Below, piece by piece: positions 56,636 to 64,000 of a stretch of DNA of 64,000 nucleotides. Location of the stretch: positions 348,453-412,452 of the forward strand of contig NZ_KN293979.1 in assembly GCF_000768555.3 (NCBI RefSeq). Reading direction: 5' to 3'. The notes below the pieces were generated by a model that had not been told where the DNA came from, did not search any database, and saw nothing but the letters and a program-made list of their open reading frames with translations. A program made the position numbers and the translations under genes. This stretch comes from Roseovarius mucosus DSM 17069 (lineage in GTDB: Bacteria; Pseudomonadota; Alphaproteobacteria; Rhodobacterales; Rhodobacteraceae). The stretch's first letter is position 1, and the number at the start of each line of letters is the position of its first letter.

Positions 56636-57970
56636 ATGATCGAGCTCTACGAATCCCAACGGGCGATGCGCCACATGCGCAAGGCGGCGATGCAGCGCGG
56701 GGTGGTCGCGGTGCTGGACGTCGGCACCTCCAAGATTGCCTGTCTGGTGCTGCGCTTTGACGGCACCGAGCGGCTGCATGAGGCCGAAGGCATTGGCCGG
56801 ATGGCCGGGCAGGCCGGGTTCCGGGTGATCGGGGCGGCTACGACGCGTTCGCGCGGGGTACGTTTTGGCGAAATCGACGCTATGGCCGAAACCGAGCGCG
56901 CCATTCGCACCGCGGTTCAGGCGGCGCAAAAGATGGCCAATATCCGGGTTGATCATGTCATCGCCTGTTTTTCTGGCGCAGGGCCGCGCAGCTATGGGCT
57001 TGCGGGGCAGGTCGAATTGGAAGGCCATACCGTCAGCGAGCAGGACATCAGCCGGGTGCTGAGTGCCTGTGATGTGCCCGATGTCGGCGAGGGTCGAGAG
57101 GTGCTGCATGCACAGCCGGTAAATTTTGCCTTGGATCACCGCAGTGGCCTGATAGATCCGCGCGGCCAGATGGGGCAGGTGCTGGCGACCGACATGCATA
57201 TGCTGACAGTCGATGGCGCGGCGATCCAGAACCTCGCCTATTGCGTCAAACGCTGTGATCTGGAACTCGCGGGGGTGGCCAGCTCTGCCTATGTGTCAGG
57301 CATCGCGGCCCTGGTCGAGGACGAGCAGGAACTGGGTGCCGCCTGTATCGATCTGGGTGGCGGCACCTCGGGCGTATCGATCTTTATCAAAAAGCACATG
57401 ATCTATGCCGACTCTGTGCGCATGGGCGGCGATCACGTGACCAATGACATCTCGATGGGGCTGCAGGTGCCACAGGCGACCGCGGAGCGGATCAAGACAT
57501 TCTACGGTGGGGTTGTCGCAACGGGCATGGACGACCGCGAAATGATCGAGATTGGCGGCGATACCGGCGATTATGAGCATGACCGCCGCCGCGTGAGCCG
57601 GGCCGAGTTGATCGGCATCATGCGTCCGAGGGTCGAGGAAATTCTCGAAGAGGTGCGCGCGCGGCTGGATGCTGCCGGGTTCGATCATCTGCCCAGCCAA
57701 CAGATCGTGTTGACCGGCGGCGGCAGCCAGATCCCCGGACTTGACGGGCTGGCGAGCAAGATTTTGGGACAGCAGGTGCGGCTAGGACGCCCGCTGCGTG
57801 TGCATGGCCTGCCGCAGGCGGCAACCGGGGCCGGGTTCGCCAGTGCCGTGGGCATGTGCCTCTTTGCAGCCAACCCGCAGGACGAATGGTGGGATTTCGA
57901 GATTCCCGTTGATCGCTATCCGGCGCGGTCACTCAAGCGGGCGATGAAATGGTTTCGGGACAACTGGTGA
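56636..57970 (+). CDS. ftsA: Cell division protein FtsA
   Basis: A 444-residue actin-like ATPase tethering FtsZ to the membrane. GVVAVLDVGTSKIACLVLRF is the phosphate-1 motif; ACIDLGGGTSGVSIFIKKHM phosphate-2; and LTGGGSQIPGLDGLASKILG the adenosine motif. The C-terminal RSLKRAMKWFRDNW is the amphipathic membrane-targeting helix. It follows ftsQ by three bases; ftsZ begins 173 bases later. Confidence 0.95.
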   Translation: MIELYESQRAMRHMRKAAMQRGVVAVLDVGTSKIACLVLRFDGTERLHEAEGIGRMAGQAGFRVIGAATTRSRGVRFGEIDAMAETERAIRTAVQAAQKMANIRVDHVIACFSGAGPRSYGLAGQVELEGHTVSEQDISRVLSACDVPDVGEGREVLHAQPVNFALDHRSGLIDPRGQMGQVLATDMHMLTVDGAAIQNLAYCVKRCDLELAGVASSAYVSGIAALVEDEQELGAACIDLGGGTSGVSIFIKKHMIYADSVRMGGDHVTNDISMGLQVPQATAERIKTFYGGVVATGMDDREMIEIGGDTGDYEHDRRRVSRAELIGIMRPRVEEILEEVRARLDAAGFDHLPSQQIVLTGGGSQIPGLDGLASKILGQQVRLGRPLRVHGLPQAATGAGFASAVGMCLFAANPQDEWWDFEIPVDRYPARSLKRAMKWFRDNW

Positions 57971-58143
57971 TCGCAAGATATGGCGTCATCGGCGAAATCC
58001 CGCGAAAAAGAGCAGAAATAAGGCCATATTTAGTGGTCAAAACGTGTTTTTTAGGTGACGATTGGGCCAACCATCGGTAAGAATGGGCGCAATCAGGCGG
58101 AAAACAGCCCGCGAATGTGGGCATCAGGACAGGCGGACAAGCT

Positions 58144-59748
58144 ATGACACTCAACCTCACTATGCCCGGACATGACGAGCTGAAGCCCCGTATCACCGTT
58201 TTCGGTGTGGGTGGGGCAGGTGGCAACGCGGTGAACAACATGATCGAGAAGCGTCTCGATGGTGTGGATTTCGTGGTGGCAAACACAGATGCGCAGGCGC
58301 TCAGCCAGAGCAACTCGGAAAGCCGTATCCAGCTGGGTGTCAAAGTGACGGAGGGTCTGGGTGCAGGGGCGCGGGCGTCTGTTGGGGCCGCCGCCGCCGA
58401 AGAGAGCATCGAGCAGATCGTTGATCATCTTGCAGGCGCGCACATGTGCTTTATCACCGCCGGCATGGGCGGCGGCACCGGGACAGGTGCAGCCCCGATC
58501 ATCGCGCAGGCTGCGCGGGAATTGGGCGTACTGACGGTTGGTGTTGTCACCAAGCCGTTCCAGTTCGAGGGCGCCAAGCGGATGCGCCAGGCTGAAGAAG
58601 GCGTTGAGGCGCTGCAAAAGATGGTCGACACGCTGATCATCATCCCCAACCAGAACCTGTTCCGTCTGGCGAATGAGAAGACGACCTTCACCGAGGCGTT
58701 CAGCATGGCCGACGACGTGCTCTATCAGGGCGTCAAGGGTGTCACGGACCTGATGGTGCGTCCTGGCCTCATCAACCTCGATTTCGCTGACGTGCGTGCG
58801 GTGATGGACGAGATGGGCAAGGCCATGATGGGCACCGGCGAGGATAGCGGTGAAGATCGCGCGATCCAGGCCGCCGAAAAGGCCATTGCCAACCCGCTGC
58901 TCGATGAAATCAGCCTGCGGGGGGCCAAGGGTGTGCTCATCAACATCACGGGCGGGCATGACCTCACGCTGTTCGAGTTGGACGAAGCCGCCAACCGTAT
59001 CCGCGAGGAAGTGGACCCGGATGCCAATATCATCGTGGGCTCGACCCTCGATCCGTCAATGGAAGGCTCGATCCGCGTCAGCGTTGTGGCCACGGGCATC
59101 GACGTAAGCCAGGTGGCCGCCGATCTGCCGGTGCCGCGCCGGTCCATGGCACAGCCGCTCAAGCAGCAGGTGAGCGCCGAGGCAGCCCCGGTGGCCAAGC
59201 CGGAGCCCGCACCGGTCGCCGCCCGTGTGGCCGAGCCGGAACCGTCGCTCTTTGCGGCGATGGAAACGCAGCGTGCCGCCGCCGAAGATCAGATGGAGGA
59301 CATCTTCGAAGAGGAAGTCGCCGAAGACGATCTGCCGCCGCCCGCCTATCAGCCCCGCGTAGAAGAATTCGCGCGCAACACTTATGACGACGAAGAGGAA
59401 CTGGACGCCTATGTCGCGCCGCGCGCCCCGGCCCCCGGCACCCCGTCGCCTGAGGCACTCCAGCGGTTGCAGGCGGCCGTGGGTCGCGCCCCGGTGCAGC
59501 CGCAACAACGCCGCCCCGAACCCGAGGCGCGCGTCGCAGAAGAGCGCCCGCGATTTGGCATCAACTCGCTGATCAACCGCATGACCGGCCATTCCGCCGA
59601 GACCGAGCGCGCCGCGCAACCTGCAGCACGCCCCTCGCGGCAACAGCCGACCATGGGCAGCGCACAGCCGCAGCAAGCCCCGGCGCGCGCCCATGACGAG
59701 GACGAGCAGATCGAGATCCCGGCATTCCTGCGGCGTCAGGCCAACTGA
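58144..59748 (+). CDS. ftsZ: Cell division protein FtsZ
   Basis: A 534-residue tubulin-like GTPase forming the division ring. [15 protein letters not shown] leads the nucleotide pocket, GMGGGTGTG (about 107-115) is the tubulin signature, and the T7 loop follows. After residue 330 a long Glu/Pro/Ala-rich linker leads to the conserved C-terminal peptide [11 protein letters not shown], which binds FtsA and ZipA-like partners. The length is typical of Rhodobacteraceae, which have long linkers. A 173-base gap after ftsA allows a separate promoter. Confidence 0.96.
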   Translation: MTLNLTMPGHDELKPRITVFGVGGAGGNAVNNMIEKRLDGVDFVVANTDAQALSQSNSESRIQLGVKVTEGLGAGARASVGAAAAEESIEQIVDHLAGAHMCFITAGMGGGTGTGAAPIIAQAARELGVLTVGVVTKPFQFEGAKRMRQAEEGVEALQKMVDTLIIIPNQNLFRLANEKTTFTEAFSMADDVLYQGVKGVTDLMVRPGLINLDFADVRAVMDEMGKAMMGTGEDSGEDRAIQAAEKAIANPLLDEISLRGAKGVLINITGGHDLTLFELDEAANRIREEVDPDANIIVGSTLDPSMEGSIRVSVVATGIDVSQVAADLPVPRRSMAQPLKQQVSAEAAPVAKPEPAPVAARVAEPEPSLFAAMETQRAAAEDQMEDIFEEEVAEDDLPPPAYQPRVEEFARNTYDDEEELDAYVAPRAPAPGTPSPEALQRLQAAVGRAPVQPQQRRPEPEARVAEERPRFGINSLINRMTGHSAETERAAQPAARPSRQQPTMGSAQPQQAPARAHDEDEQIEIPAFLRRQAN

Positions 59749-59769
59749 GAGCCATTTTGAACCCAATGA

Positions 59770-59796
59770 AAAAGCCGCCTTTGAGGCGGCTTTTTT
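59770..59796. terminator. Rho-independent terminator after ftsZ
   Basis: AAGCCGCC and GGCGGCTT pair around TTTGA, flanked by AAAA on the left and TTTTTT on the right, so it should work in both directions, ending both the ftsZ transcript and the opposing quinone-oxidoreductase operon, whose last stop is at 59823. Confidence 0.9.
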
Positions 59797-59822
59797 GTTA
59801 TTTCTCGCGGCGGTGTCCTTGC

Positions 59823-60812
59823 TCACATCCGCAGCAGGATCTTGCCGTGGTGTTCGCCCTTTTCCATCAACCGATGCGCCTCTGCCGCCTCTGACATCGG
59901 CAGGACGCGGTGCGTCACGGGGCGCAGTTTGCCGGCGGCAAAGAGAGGCCAGACCGTTTCGCGCAGGGCTTCGGCCACTTGCGTCTTGAAGCCTTCGGGG
60001 CGCGAGCGCAGGGTAGAGCCTGTATAGCTCAGACGTTTGAGCATCACGGGCATGAGATCAATCTCGACCTTGGACCCCATGTTGAAGGCAAGCTGGATGA
60101 TCCGCGCATCATGGCGCGCGGCCTTGATGTTGCGCGCGACGTAATCACCGCCGATGATGTCGAGGATGATGTCCGCTCCGCCCGCCTCTCGCGTGAGGGC
60201 CACAAAATCCTCGGAGCGAAAGTTGATGGCGCGGTCTGCGCCCAATGCCGTCACAAACTCTGCCGCCGCGTCATCGCCCACTGTGGTCAAGACGGTGAGG
60301 CCCATGGCCTTGCCCAGTTGGATGGCCGTCGACCCGATGCCGCCCGCGCCGCCGTGGACAAGGAAAACCCCGGCCTCGGGCAGGCTATGCCCCAGGAACA
60401 CATTGCTCCACACTGTGAAGAAGGTCTCGGGCAGACCTGCCGCCTCAATCTCGTCCACGCCCTCAGGGATAGGCAGGCAATGGCTCGCATCTACGGCTAC
60501 AAATTCAGCATATCCGCCGCCATTGGTCAGCGCACAGATGCGGTCGCCGGGGTGCCATTGGCTGACATCCGCGCCACAGGATATCACCTCGCCGGACACC
60601 TCAAGGCCGAGGAGGTCCGAGGCACCTTTGGGCGGAGGATAATGCCCGCGTCGCTGCACAAGGTCCGGGCCGTTCACACCGGCGGCGGTGACGCGGATGA
60701 GGACCTCGTTGGCACCACATTCGGGCAGGGGGCGGGTGCCCGGGATCAGCACTTCGGGGCCACCAGGGGCACTCATTTCGATCACGCGCATGGTGTCGGG
60801 CAGGGCGCTCAT
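59823..60812 (-). CDS. NAD(P)H:quinone oxidoreductase, zinc-independent MDR family
   Basis: A 329-residue PIG3/QOR-type reductase. RVTAAGVNGPDLVQRRGHYP is the N-terminal catalytic fold; VHGGAGGIGSTAIQLGKAMG is the NADPH loop; LGADRAINFRSEDFVALTRE follows. No zinc-ligand set is present. It reduces quinones or alpha,beta-unsaturated carbonyls. Its ATG overlaps the stop of the sucD-like gene (60809-60812), so it is the third gene of that operon. Confidence 0.9.
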   Translation of the reverse strand: MSALPDTMRVIEMSAPGGPEVLIPGTRPLPECGANEVLIRVTAAGVNGPDLVQRRGHYPPPKGASDLLGLEVSGEVISCGADVSQWHPGDRICALTNGGGYAEFVAVDASHCLPIPEGVDEIEAAGLPETFFTVWSNVFLGHSLPEAGVFLVHGGAGGIGSTAIQLGKAMGLTVLTTVGDDAAAEFVTALGADRAINFRSEDFVALTREAGGADIILDIIGGDYVARNIKAARHDARIIQLAFNMGSKVEIDLMPVMLKRLSYTGSTLRSRPEGFKTQVAEALRETVWPLFAAGKLRPVTHRVLPMSEAAEAHRLMEKGEHHGKILLRM

Positions 60813-61708
60813 CGTGCGGCCGCCTTTTGCGGGGCTTTGGCAGTGGCGCGCGCTACGGCAGCAACGACATCATCTGCATGAACTGCAATTTCGACCCCGG
60901 CCGCACGCAGCCGGGCGATCTTGTCCTCCGCCGTGCCCCCGCCGAGAACCGAAAGCGTGCCCGCATGCCCCATGCGCCGCCCGCGTGGCGCGTGACGACC
61001 GACCACAAGGGCCACGACCGGCTTGCCGTAATCGACGGATTCGAGATAAGCGGCGGCCTCTTCCTCGCCGCGCCCGCCGATCTCGCCGATCAGAACGACC
61101 GCCTCGGTCTCGGGATCGTCGCGGAACGCCTTGAGGCAGTCGACAAAACCCACGCCATGCAGCGTGTCGCCGCCAATGCCGACGGTGGTCGACTGCCCGA
61201 GCCCCGCCTTGCTGCATTGCGCCAGGATTTCCGAGGTGAGCGAGGCCGACCGCGAGGCGATGCCGATATGACCCGGCAAGGCATTCACTGTTGGCATGAC
61301 CCCGATCTTGCACTGACCCGGTGTCAGGATCCCTTGGGAGTTCGGGCCAATGAGCACAGTGTCGGTGCCCGCGAGCGCCTGCTTGACGCGGCTCATGTCG
61401 TGTTGTGGGACGCGCTCTGTCACGCAGACGACCACGCCGATCCCAGCCTCGATCGCCTCGATCATTGCCGGTCCAGCTTGCGGGGCGGGCACGATTACGA
61501 GGCTGGCATTCGCCTGTGTGCTCTCAGCCGCCTCGCGCACCGTGTTAAAGAGCGGCAGGCCGAGATGCCGCGCACCGCCCTTGCCGGGACGTACGCCGCC
61601 GACGCAAGTGGTTCCGTACCGTATCGCCTCGTCGGTGTAGAAGGTGCCAGAGCGCCCGGTCATGCCCTGCACAATCAGCCGTGTTTCGGAATTGACAAAG
61701 ATCGCCAT
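60809..61708 (-). CDS. Second succinyl-CoA/malate-CoA ligase alpha-like subunit
   Basis: A 299-residue ADP/GDP-forming acyl-CoA ligase alpha subunit. [20 protein letters not shown] is the CoA-binding start, and [20 protein letters not shown] and [20 protein letters not shown] carry the phosphorylated His. Residues differ from standard SucD in the phosphate loop: [11 protein letters not shown] stands where SRSGTLTYE is usual. It is not the TCA sucD, whose end lies at 63837. The substrate is uncertain; malate, itaconate or another dicarboxylate are possibilities. Its start shares the TGATG with the beta-like gene. Confidence 0.85.
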   Translation of the reverse strand: MAIFVNSETRLIVQGMTGRSGTFYTDEAIRYGTTCVGGVRPGKGGARHLGLPLFNTVREAAESTQANASLVIVPAPQAGPAMIEAIEAGIGVVVCVTERVPQHDMSRVKQALAGTDTVLIGPNSQGILTPGQCKIGVMPTVNALPGHIGIASRSASLTSEILAQCSKAGLGQSTTVGIGGDTLHGVGFVDCLKAFRDDPETEAVVLIGEIGGRGEEEAAAYLESVDYGKPVVALVVGRHAPRGRRMGHAGTLSVLGGGTAEDKIARLRAAGVEIAVHADDVVAAVARATAKAPQKAAAR

Positions 61709-62883
61709 CAGCGTGCCCTCCTCTGGCCTGCCAGCTCTACCACCCGCCCGACGGCTGCCGACAGCGTGTCGCAGCTCTCGACCGGAACTTTTCGTTCGCG
61801 CAGGATGCGGTGGCCCCAATCGGCATGCTTGCCAGAGATATAGGCAATCACCGGCAGCTTGCGCGTGGCCTTAGCATAGGCAAAGTTGACGCCCTCTGCC
61901 ACCGTATCGGCAGAGGTCATGCCGCCGCCGTGAATTGTGAGCAGGATTGCCGACACGCGGTCATCGGCCAAGAGGATCTCGACCCCGCGCGCCACATCCA
62001 TACTGCTGGCGGTGGTGCGGATGTCCATGAAATTGGCAGGCTTGCCGCCCGCGTCCATGATCATGTCATTGGTCGCAAGACCAAGTCCCGCGCCATTCGC
62101 GATGACACCGATATTGCCGTCGAGCCGTACGAGATTGATATTGTGTTTCTGGGCAGCGAGTTCATCGGCGGGGGCCGGGCGATCCGCTACCATTGAGGCG
62201 AATTCCGGGCGACGAAAGCTTGCGTTGGGATCAATCGCCACCTTGGCGTCCACCGCAATCCAGCGGCCATCGCTGGTCCGAGCAAACGGATTGATCTCGA
62301 TCAGGGTCATGTCGTTTTCGGTAAAGGCGTGACGGGCGGCAAAGATTGCGTCGATGGCCGTGCTTTGCGCCTCGGTGATGCCGACGCCAGTCAGGAAGGA
62401 CGCAATTTCTGCACGCGCTTCGGGGCTATCAGGGGAAAGGGGGCAGCTTTGGGCGGTGTCCTCGTCCATACGCGCACGCTGTTCGAATTCGACCCCGCCT
62501 GCACTCGAGGCGAGAAGCATCGGTTGCCCGGTCTCGGGAGCAAAGGCGATGGCGACAAAGCAGCTTTGCGCGATGTCGATGGCGGCCTCGACCTGAACAA
62601 TGGTCACGGTCTCGCCCGCCGGTCCGGTCTGATCGGTCACTAGAGTCGAGCCAAGCAGGCGACGCGCCTCATCCGCCACCGCAGACGGGGTGGCCGCAAA
62701 GCGGATACCGCCCGCAAGGCCGCGCCCACCCGCGCCGATCTGCGCCTTGACCACGTATTTGCGCGCGTCGATTTCCTTGCAGAGGCGTTGCGCCTCGTCC
62801 GGGCTGCGCGCGGGGCGCCCATCAGGCGCAAGCACGCCATATTGCGCGAGCAATTCCTTGGACTGGTATTCGGCGAGAAACAT
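61708..62883 (-). CDS. Second succinyl-CoA/malate-CoA ligase beta-like subunit
   Basis: A 391-residue ATP-grasp beta subunit. MFLAEYQSKELLAQYGVLAP is the N-terminal signature. KYVVKAQIGAGGRGLAGGIR is the nucleotide loop, LIEINPFARTSDGRWIAVDA the metal-binding ATP-grasp block, and GNIGVIANGAGLGLATNDMI the CoA/phosphate side. The ATG follows AGAGGAGG, fixing the start downstream of the palindrome at 62913. With the alpha-like gene it forms a complete heterodimeric ligase, distinct from the TCA pair. The overall pattern fits SucC or MtkA. Confidence 0.85.
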   Translation of the reverse strand: MFLAEYQSKELLAQYGVLAPDGRPARSPDEAQRLCKEIDARKYVVKAQIGAGGRGLAGGIRFAATPSAVADEARRLLGSTLVTDQTGPAGETVTIVQVEAAIDIAQSCFVAIAFAPETGQPMLLASSAGGVEFEQRARMDEDTAQSCPLSPDSPEARAEIASFLTGVGITEAQSTAIDAIFAARHAFTENDMTLIEINPFARTSDGRWIAVDAKVAIDPNASFRRPEFASMVADRPAPADELAAQKHNINLVRLDGNIGVIANGAGLGLATNDMIMDAGGKPANFMDIRTTASSMDVARGVEILLADDRVSAILLTIHGGGMTSADTVAEGVNFAYAKATRKLPVIAYISGKHADWGHRILRERKVPVESCDTLSAAVGRVVELAGQRRAR

Positions 62884-62912
62884 GGGGTGCGCCTCCTCTG
62901 TGCTTATGGTTC

Positions 62913-62924
62913 TTGGTATACCAG
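62913..62924. promoter_or_regulatory. TGGTATACCA palindrome upstream of the second sucC-like gene
   Basis: A perfect ten-base palindrome (62914-62923, TGGTATACCA) lies 30 bases before the sucC-like start. GntR/FadR-type repressors bind TGGTNNNACCA-like and TTGGTATACCAA-like sites. A TTGACT (62936-62941 on the minus strand) would put the palindrome over the -10 region, where a repressor could block transcription. No regulator gene is in the window. Confidence 0.45.
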
Positions 62925-63025
62925 ACACCAATTCAAGTCAACGCTACCCATCGCCGTCTCGGGACGGGCGAGGGGTTCCTGCCTCTAGATCGCGTCACCC
63001 GCTTTGCATCAGGTTCCAGACAAAG

Positions 63026-63781
63026 TCATTTCGCAATTTCCTGCAAGGCTAATTGTCCGACCGTGCCTTGCAAACGGTCAAAGCCGTGGCTCGCGCCTTT
63101 GACCAAAACATATGCTGCGGGCACCCCCCGCGCCTTCGCCGCATCGACGAATGCCTCTGAGAATTCGGGCAATGTGTTGGTATCCTTATCGCCGACAACT
63201 GCAAGGATGCGCGTCCCGCGCGCGATAGACTGGACATGATCATGCGGCGAAATGCTGTTCTTCCACGCGCTTTTGCCACGCTTGGCCCGCCATGCGGGAA
63301 TATTGCAGGGGCAGGATACGAGGATCACGCTGTCCAGGAGGCCCGGATACATCCCTGCGATCGCCCCAAGTTGCGCGGCACCGCCAGAATGGCCAATTCC
63401 GATCACCTTTGACGTTCCGATGCTCTTGGCGAGATTCTGAATCGTCTGGGCAACCAATGCGTTGTTCTGCCGGGTGTAATGATCGCTGCGCCCATTGTTT
63501 GAGCCCGGTGATTTCTGACCTTTTTCACCAGTGTATCCGGGCCTGACGAGTGCAAATACGCTTACATTCTTCCCTTGCTTGGCGATGTCGCGCGCCAAGT
63601 CATAATGGTATGTGGCTGGCCCACCCTTGCTGACATCACCGTGGACCACGACCACGAGGGCGCGGTTGCCCGCGCCGTACATCTGCCCGTTCAAAGGGCC
63701 GGGGGATTGGCCTGTCGCCATACTGGCGATGCCGATGAGAAATGTTACGGCAAGTGGCAACAATGAGAGCGGCAGCGACAT
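63026..63781 (-). CDS. Secreted alpha/beta hydrolase
   Basis: A 251-residue exported hydrolase. MSLPLSLLPLAVTFLIGIAS is a signal sequence cut near residue 24. The nucleophile elbow GIGHSGGAAQLG has Ser; VGDKDTNTLPEFSEAF gives Asp and GASHGFDRL the His, so the triad is intact. Related dienelactone-hydrolase/prolyl-oligopeptidase-like enzymes cleave esters or peptides. The gene is richer in lysine and in A/T than its neighbours and interrupts the sucD-to-sucC2 interval, suggesting later insertion. Confidence 0.85.
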   Translation of the reverse strand: MSLPLSLLPLAVTFLIGIASMATGQSPGPLNGQMYGAGNRALVVVVHGDVSKGGPATYHYDLARDIAKQGKNVSVFALVRPGYTGEKGQKSPGSNNGRSDHYTRQNNALVAQTIQNLAKSIGTSKVIGIGHSGGAAQLGAIAGMYPGLLDSVILVSCPCNIPAWRAKRGKSAWKNSISPHDHVQSIARGTRILAVVGDKDTNTLPEFSEAFVDAAKARGVPAAYVLVKGASHGFDRLQGTVGQLALQEIAK

Positions 63782-63836
63782 GGTGAATTCCCTTCACGTT
63801 ATCCAGACGCTCTCATTGTTACTCGGCTTGCGTGGA

Positions 63837-64000
63837 TCAGCCAATCGCCTTGAGCACGGCTTCGCCGAGGCCAGCGGGGCTTTCTGCCACGGTGATGCCG
63901 GCGGATTTCATGGCTTCGATCTTGCTCTCGGCGTCGCCTTTGCCGCCCGCGACGATGGCGCCGGCGTGGCCCATGCGGCGGCCCGGCGGGGCGGTGCGCC
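63837..64000 (-). CDS. sucD: Succinyl-CoA synthetase alpha subunit, C-terminal fragment
   Basis: Only the last 53 codons lie in the window. [20 protein letters not shown] contains the phosphorylated His in GHAGA, and the rest, ending [10 protein letters not shown], is the standard SucD C-terminus. It is the TCA-cycle enzyme making succinate and ATP or GTP from succinyl-CoA. It reads into the hydrolase gene 55 bases later. The divergent sucC/sucD-like pair downstream is separate. Confidence 0.93.
   Translation of the reverse strand, partial: RTAPPGRRMGHAGAIVAGGKGDAESKIEAMKSAGITVAESPAGLGEAVLKAIG

Noticed and set aside
55664..57199. 511-codon frame antisense to ftsQ/ftsA
   Set aside because: Same reason: the sense genes carry clear motifs and canonical order.

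Overview
The window is a contiguous chromosomal segment of a GC-rich alphaproteobacterium, almost certainly a Rhodobacteraceae of the Roseobacter group. Pointers are the four-subunit sarcosine oxidase in order soxB-soxD-soxA-soxG, the DUF2484 gene between murC and murB, DUF6497 and small lipoproteins between pccB and pccA, hdaA-ppk-ppx, and a family-typical dispersed palindromic repeat. I see no tRNA, rRNA, CRISPR array, transposase or phage gene. The one phototrophy marker is a bciA-type 8-vinyl reductase, which suggests (but does not prove) bacteriochlorophyll synthesis elsewhere in the genome.

Layout. 1-3.4 kb: start of a metY-type gene, a VOC protein, an SDR, DUF1178, then an iron/haem module (leader peptide, hemP, an unknown Cys-containing protein, bfd-like ferredoxin, bacterioferritin) behind a TGA-N9-TCA iron-box-like site. 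3.7-8.9 kb: bciA, cysE, DUF486, an NDUFS4-like complex I protein, DUF1127, DUF1289, ruvX, ccmI. 9.1-14.3 kb: soxBDAG. 14.4-20.7 kb: sodB, rarD, LOG-type hydrolase, LysM protein, Atm1-type ABC exporter, HNH protein. 20.8-25.5 kb: murD, glyoxalase-like, GNAT, TerB/J-domain protein, a nuclease/phosphatase and a periplasmic protein. 25.5-33.7 kb (minus strand): ppx, ppk, hdaA, AI-2E-type membrane protein, cold-shock protein, L,D-transpeptidase, a 30-residue ORF and a Bcr/CflA exporter.

33.8-44 kb is the propionyl-CoA route: pccB, several small or secreted proteins, pccA, a lipoprotein, DUF4174, a sulfotransferase-like protein and methylmalonyl-CoA mutase. The mutase reading frame is broken by one extra G in a run of seven G. 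44.1-48.5 kb holds an isolated rod/hook set flgBCDEF behind a near-perfect sigma-54 promoter, with no other flagellar genes nearby. 48.6-59.8 kb is a YhiN-type flavoprotein and the division/cell-wall run ftsW-murG-murC-DUF2484-murB-ddl-ftsQ-ftsA-ftsZ, closed by a strong terminator. murD lies 27 kb upstream of it. 59.8-64 kb (minus strand): the 3' end of a standard sucD, a secreted alpha/beta hydrolase, then a second, divergent sucC/sucD-like pair coupled to a quinone oxidoreductase and preceded by a TGGTATACCA palindrome.

The points most worth a second look are the mutase frameshift, the sigma-54-driven orphan flgBCDEF set, the second SucCD-like operon with its candidate operator, the hemP-bfr module with its leader peptide and unknown protein, the solitary bciA, and several genes of 13-55 codons. 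I found no clear evidence of a wholly new system. All functional calls rest on reading motifs and gene order, with no database search.
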